From the NCBI RefSeq assembly GCF_965229915.1, contig NZ_CBDDJZ010000001.1, positions 1,426,001 through 1,490,000 on the forward strand: a stretch of DNA of 64,000 bases, given 5' to 3'. Both the position numbers and the translations under genes were made by a program. The notes under the pieces are model-generated. The model did not search any database, had not been told where the DNA came from, and saw nothing but the letters and a program-made list of their open reading frames with translations. The stretch is from Marinoscillum sp965229915. Its GTDB lineage: Bacteria > Bacteroidota > Bacteroidia > Cytophagales > Cyclobacteriaceae. Positions 61,790-64,000 of this stretch are shown one piece after another. Within the stretch, counting starts at the first letter, position 1; each line of letters starts with the position of its first letter.

Positions 61790-61800
61790 AGCTAACGATT
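61790..61800 (-). promoter_or_regulatory. 11-bp motif AATCGTTAGCT upstream of the dCache MCP operon
   Basis: Same 11 bases as at 55007 before parA, same orientation, 38 bases upstream of the ATG at 61751. The rest of the 61752-61953 gap shows no gene. The shared motif suggests coordinated control of receptors and array core. Confidence 0.4.
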
Positions 61801-61953
61801 GTTTACCCTAAGTAACATCATTTCAGTTATAAACCCAGCTTATTTCGATCTATCGGGGATAATAATCTACTGAGTAGGGCTGTGACCAGTTAATCTGAAA
61901 TCCGGCTTATGCTGAAATGATACAGAAGAAAAAAAAGTAAATGACCGGACCTT

Positions 61954-62526
61954 CTAGTCCTGACCATCACTCTCGATGATCTCGCAAAGCTGCGAATACC
62001 ACTGCTCCCCAAATCTCCTGATTAAAGCATCTTTTAAGAACTTGTAAATCGGTACAGATAGCTGGGCTCCCAGATCACATGCTGGAGAGCAAATCTCCCA
62101 CCGATCATAGTTGAGCGCTAGAAAGTCATGCAGTTTAGCCACCCGAATTGGATACAAATGACACGATATGGGTTTTTGAAAATCAGTCTTTCCATCTTTC
62201 CAGGCCTGCTCAATGCCACATTTCAGTATTCCTTTTTGATCATAAAAAGCAAAAGCACATTCTTTGTTATCGATGGTAGTCGTACTAAAATCACCTTCCT
62301 CATCCAATAAATAAGGACCATTCTTCTCCAAGGCCTCAATTGCCTCTTTGGATAAATATGGCTTAACAGCCTCTACCGCCTCCTCAAGCATCGGCAACTC
62401 CTCTTTCTCCAGAGGCGCCCCCAGATCCCCTTCCACACAGCATGCCCCTTTGCACTTGTCCAAATCACAAACAAAAAAACGCTCCTTCACCTCGCTGGAC
62501 ACCAATGTGTTCTCTAGCTGTATCAT
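61954..62526 (-). CDS. DUF3109 family cysteine-rich protein
   Basis: The 190-residue protein carries three cysteine clusters: CDLDKCKGACCVEG near the N-terminus, a central C-x13-C (AFAFYDQKGILKC), and SCHLYPIRV and CSPACDLG near the end. This arrangement is typical of DUF3109/YkgJ-type proteins thought to bind a metal or iron-sulfur cluster. It has no signal peptide and its function is unknown. It is transcribed away from yceI. Confidence 0.88.
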   Translation of the reverse strand: MIQLENTLVSSEVKERFFVCDLDKCKGACCVEGDLGAPLEKEELPMLEEAVEAVKPYLSKEAIEALEKNGPYLLDEEGDFSTTTIDNKECAFAFYDQKGILKCGIEQAWKDGKTDFQKPISCHLYPIRVAKLHDFLALNYDRWEICSPACDLGAQLSVPIYKFLKDALIRRFGEQWYSQLCEIIESDGQD

Positions 62527-62622
62527 TCTCCTAAACTTTTATTAACTCCCCGCAAAGGTACCTGAATAACAATAGAATTTTTTCTCAAAATTTAAAACCC
62601 TTTAGTTCAAAAAGCGTTAACC

Positions 62623-62652
62623 TTGTACAAACATATATGTACATACATGTAT
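62623..62652. promoter_or_regulatory. cluster of perfect palindromes upstream of yceI
   Basis: Four perfect or overlapping palindromes fill 30 bases: TTGTACAA (62623-62630), ACATATATGT (62631-62640), ATGTACAT (62637-62644) and ATACATGTAT (62643-62652). They lie 29-58 bases before the yceI ATG. They may be operators for a dimeric repressor such as a MarR-type regulator; this is inferred from symmetry only. Confidence 0.5.
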
Positions 62653-62680
62653 GACCGAATTTGAATAAATACAAAAGACT

Positions 62681-63259
62681 ATGTTACAATCACTATTACT
62701 CTCAATTTCAGTCATGTTTTCTTCAGGAGAAGGAACGAAGGCTGCGTATGTTGTAGACACAGAATCAAGCACCGTAGAATGGTATGCTGAGAAAGTGACA
62801 GGAAAGCACAATGGTACAGTAGAAATGAAAAGTGGAGAATTCAGCTTCACTGACAACAAGCTCACAGGCGGAAGTTTCGTAGTGGACATGACCACTATTG
62901 ACAACTCTGACCTGGAAGGCGAATGGAAAGACAAATTAGTAGGGCACCTAAAATCTGATGATTTCTTTGGTGTGGAGACTTATCCAAACGCTGAGTTTAA
63001 AATGACAAGTGCTAAAAAACAAGGTGGCAATAAGTATTTGGTAAAAGGTGACATGACTATCAAAGGAGTGACCAACCCAGTGGAGTTTCCAGCGGAGATC
63101 GTAGTAGCAGGTGATCAGGTAATTGGCTCTGCCACTGTAACCATCGACCGATCAAAATACAATGTAAAGTATGGCTCTGGTAGTTTCTTTGATAACCTTG
63201 GAGACAAAACCATCTACGATAATTTTGACCTGAAAATAAAACTTGTAAGCAAGAAATAA
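62681..63259 (+). CDS. yceI: YceI family lipid-binding protein
   Basis: The 192-residue protein has a short N-terminal hydrophobic leader (1-12, weak signal peptide) and the YceI lipocalin-like core: YVVDTESSTVEWYAEK, HNGTVEMKSGEF, VDMTTIDNSDL, HLKSDDFFGVETYPNAEF and MTIKGVTNPVEF. YceI proteins bind polyisoprenoids in the periplasm. The 3' end is followed by a strong terminator. The promoter carries palindromic sites. Confidence 0.93.
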   Translation: MLQSLLLSISVMFSSGEGTKAAYVVDTESSTVEWYAEKVTGKHNGTVEMKSGEFSFTDNKLTGGSFVVDMTTIDNSDLEGEWKDKLVGHLKSDDFFGVETYPNAEFKMTSAKKQGGNKYLVKGDMTIKGVTNPVEFPAEIVVAGDQVIGSATVTIDRSKYNVKYGSGSFFDNLGDKTIYDNFDLKIKLVSKK

Positions 63260-63286
63260 GTTAAAAATCAAGTTAGGTTAGTCGGT

Positions 63287-63323
63287 AAGGCCGATCGCTT
63301 TTTAGTGATCGGCCTTCTTTTTT
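63287..63323 (+). terminator. intrinsic terminator after yceI
   Basis: A 10-bp stem, AAGGCCGATC/GATCGGCCTT with a 10-base loop, is followed by C and a T tract. It ends the yceI transcript next to the convergent thiL gene stop. Confidence 0.85.
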
Positions 63324-64000
63324 AAAAATGTTTCCATCCTTGCGCCTGCAATGGTATGGTGTTGCCACTTCTGGTCACCATCACTCTGCCATTCTGGGCC
63401 TGATGCATGTAGCCAATGGTATGGATATCTGCATGATTTTTGATTTTCTCAAAGTCTTCCTGCTTCAGTGTAAACAACAGCTCATAATCCTCACCACCGT
63501 TTAGTGCACAGGTATTAGGGTCTATGGAAAACTCCGCTGCAGTCTCATAGGTTTCCTTGTCTATTGGCAGCTTATCCTCATAGACTGCCACTCCTAGTTC
63601 AGAGTGCTTGCAAAGGTGAAAAATCTCAGAAGCCAAGCCATCTGACACATCAATCATAGATGTAGGAACTACCCCCAAATCTGCCAGTTCATAAATGATG
63701 TTCATTTTGGCATCAGGTTTTAATTGCCTGCCTACCACATAGGGATATTTATCTAGTTTAGGCTGCATCTCTGGATTTCCCAGAAATTCTTGTTTCTCTC
63801 TTTCTAATACCTGTAGCCCAACATAGGCTCCTCCCAGGTCTCCTGTGACACATAGAATGTCATTTTCCTGAGCACCGGACCTGTAGGTGATTTTTTCTTC
63901 AGTGGTGGTGCCAATAGCAGTCACGGAAATCATCAACCCACTCCTGGATGCGGTAGTATCACCACCCACAAAATCCACCTTATAGGCTTCACAGGCCATT
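63322..64000 (-). CDS. thiL: thiamine-monophosphate kinase (C-terminal part, cut by the window edge)
   Basis: The visible 225 residues are the C-terminal two thirds of ThiL, the AIR synthase-related kinase that makes thiamine pyrophosphate. Seen motifs are DFVGGDTTASRSGLMISVTAIG, ILCVTGDLGGAYVGL, MIDVSDGLASEIFHLC and LNGGEDYELLFTL. The N-terminus lies beyond position 64000. It converges with yceI. Confidence 0.94.
   Translation of the reverse strand, partial: MACEAYKVDFVGGDTTASRSGLMISVTAIGTTTEEKITYRSGAQENDILCVTGDLGGAYVGLQVLEREKQEFLGNPEMQPKLDKYPYVVGRQLKPDAKMNIIYELADLGVVPTSMIDVSDGLASEIFHLCKHSELGVAVYEDKLPIDKETYETAAEFSIDPNTCALNGGEDYELLFTLKQEDFEKIKNHADIHTIGYMHQAQNGRVMVTRSGNTIPLQAQGWKHF

Overview
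The window reads as chromosomal DNA of a Bacteroidota bacterium, most likely a free-living Cytophagales-type organism. Lines of evidence are TAnnTTTG-type promoter elements (upstream of rnpB and of the DUF177-rpmF-fabH cluster), the lack of obvious Shine-Dalgarno sequences, an ExbB-small membrane protein-ExbD-ExbD cluster, DUF6261 and SiaC/DUF1987 proteins, many short lipoproteins with LxxC lipoboxes, and TPR-containing histidine kinases paired with NarL-type regulators. The genus cannot be fixed from sequence alone. No insertion sequence, prophage or CRISPR array was seen.

Layout. 0-15 kb: a small lipoprotein, an NtrC-like regulator without a DNA-binding domain, RNase P RNA, photolyase, a large TamB protein divergent from tsaD, smpB, an HNH protein, an aldehyde dehydrogenase, an ArsC-fold protein, a coiled-coil lipoprotein, and a TonB-energising ExbB/ExbD cluster on the minus strand. 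15-21.4 kb: a GIY-YIG gene squeezed between tRNA-Ser(GGA) and a duplicated, interrupted copy of the tRNA 3' end; then a tightly overlapping minus-strand operon (flippase-like protein, glycosyltransferase, winged-helix protein, PP2C phosphatase, polysaccharide deacetylase, TatD, asparaginase). 21.3-26.4 kb: ruvC, small genes, an LLM flavin oxidoreductase, an array of five 41-bp repeats with a palindromic core, a DUF6261 protein, and an AT-rich two-gene cassette ending in an exonuclease-BRCT fusion. 26.5-33.7 kb: five secreted/lipoprotein genes (one Kelch-type) divergent from a TPR histidine kinase; its NarL-type partner lies just beyond. A shared TACCT-N6-AGGTA dyad sits upstream of both regulators. 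33.7-43.3 kb: housekeeping genes (HIT, greA, a 2-hydroxyacid dehydrogenase, mgtE, rsmA, pdxA, DUF177-rpmF-fabH-efp-accB-accC).

43.3-61.8 kb is the most distinctive part: a large chemosensory locus. It encodes CheA, CheB, CheR, two CheW proteins, two MCPs, three stand-alone CheY-type receivers, three CheC/CheX-type proteins, a membrane NIT-HAMP-PAS-HPt-HATPase kinase that resembles a receptor fused to CheA, a PP2C phosphatase, a SiaC-like protein and a ParA ATPase next to a CheW with a lysine-rich tail. The inferred picture is a chemosensory array, possibly positioned by ParA, with a linked Ser/Thr partner-switch branch. No flagellar gene is present in the window, so the output may be gliding, twitching or another behaviour. 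The window ends with a DUF3109 protein, a YceI protein behind a cluster of palindromes, and a partial thiL.
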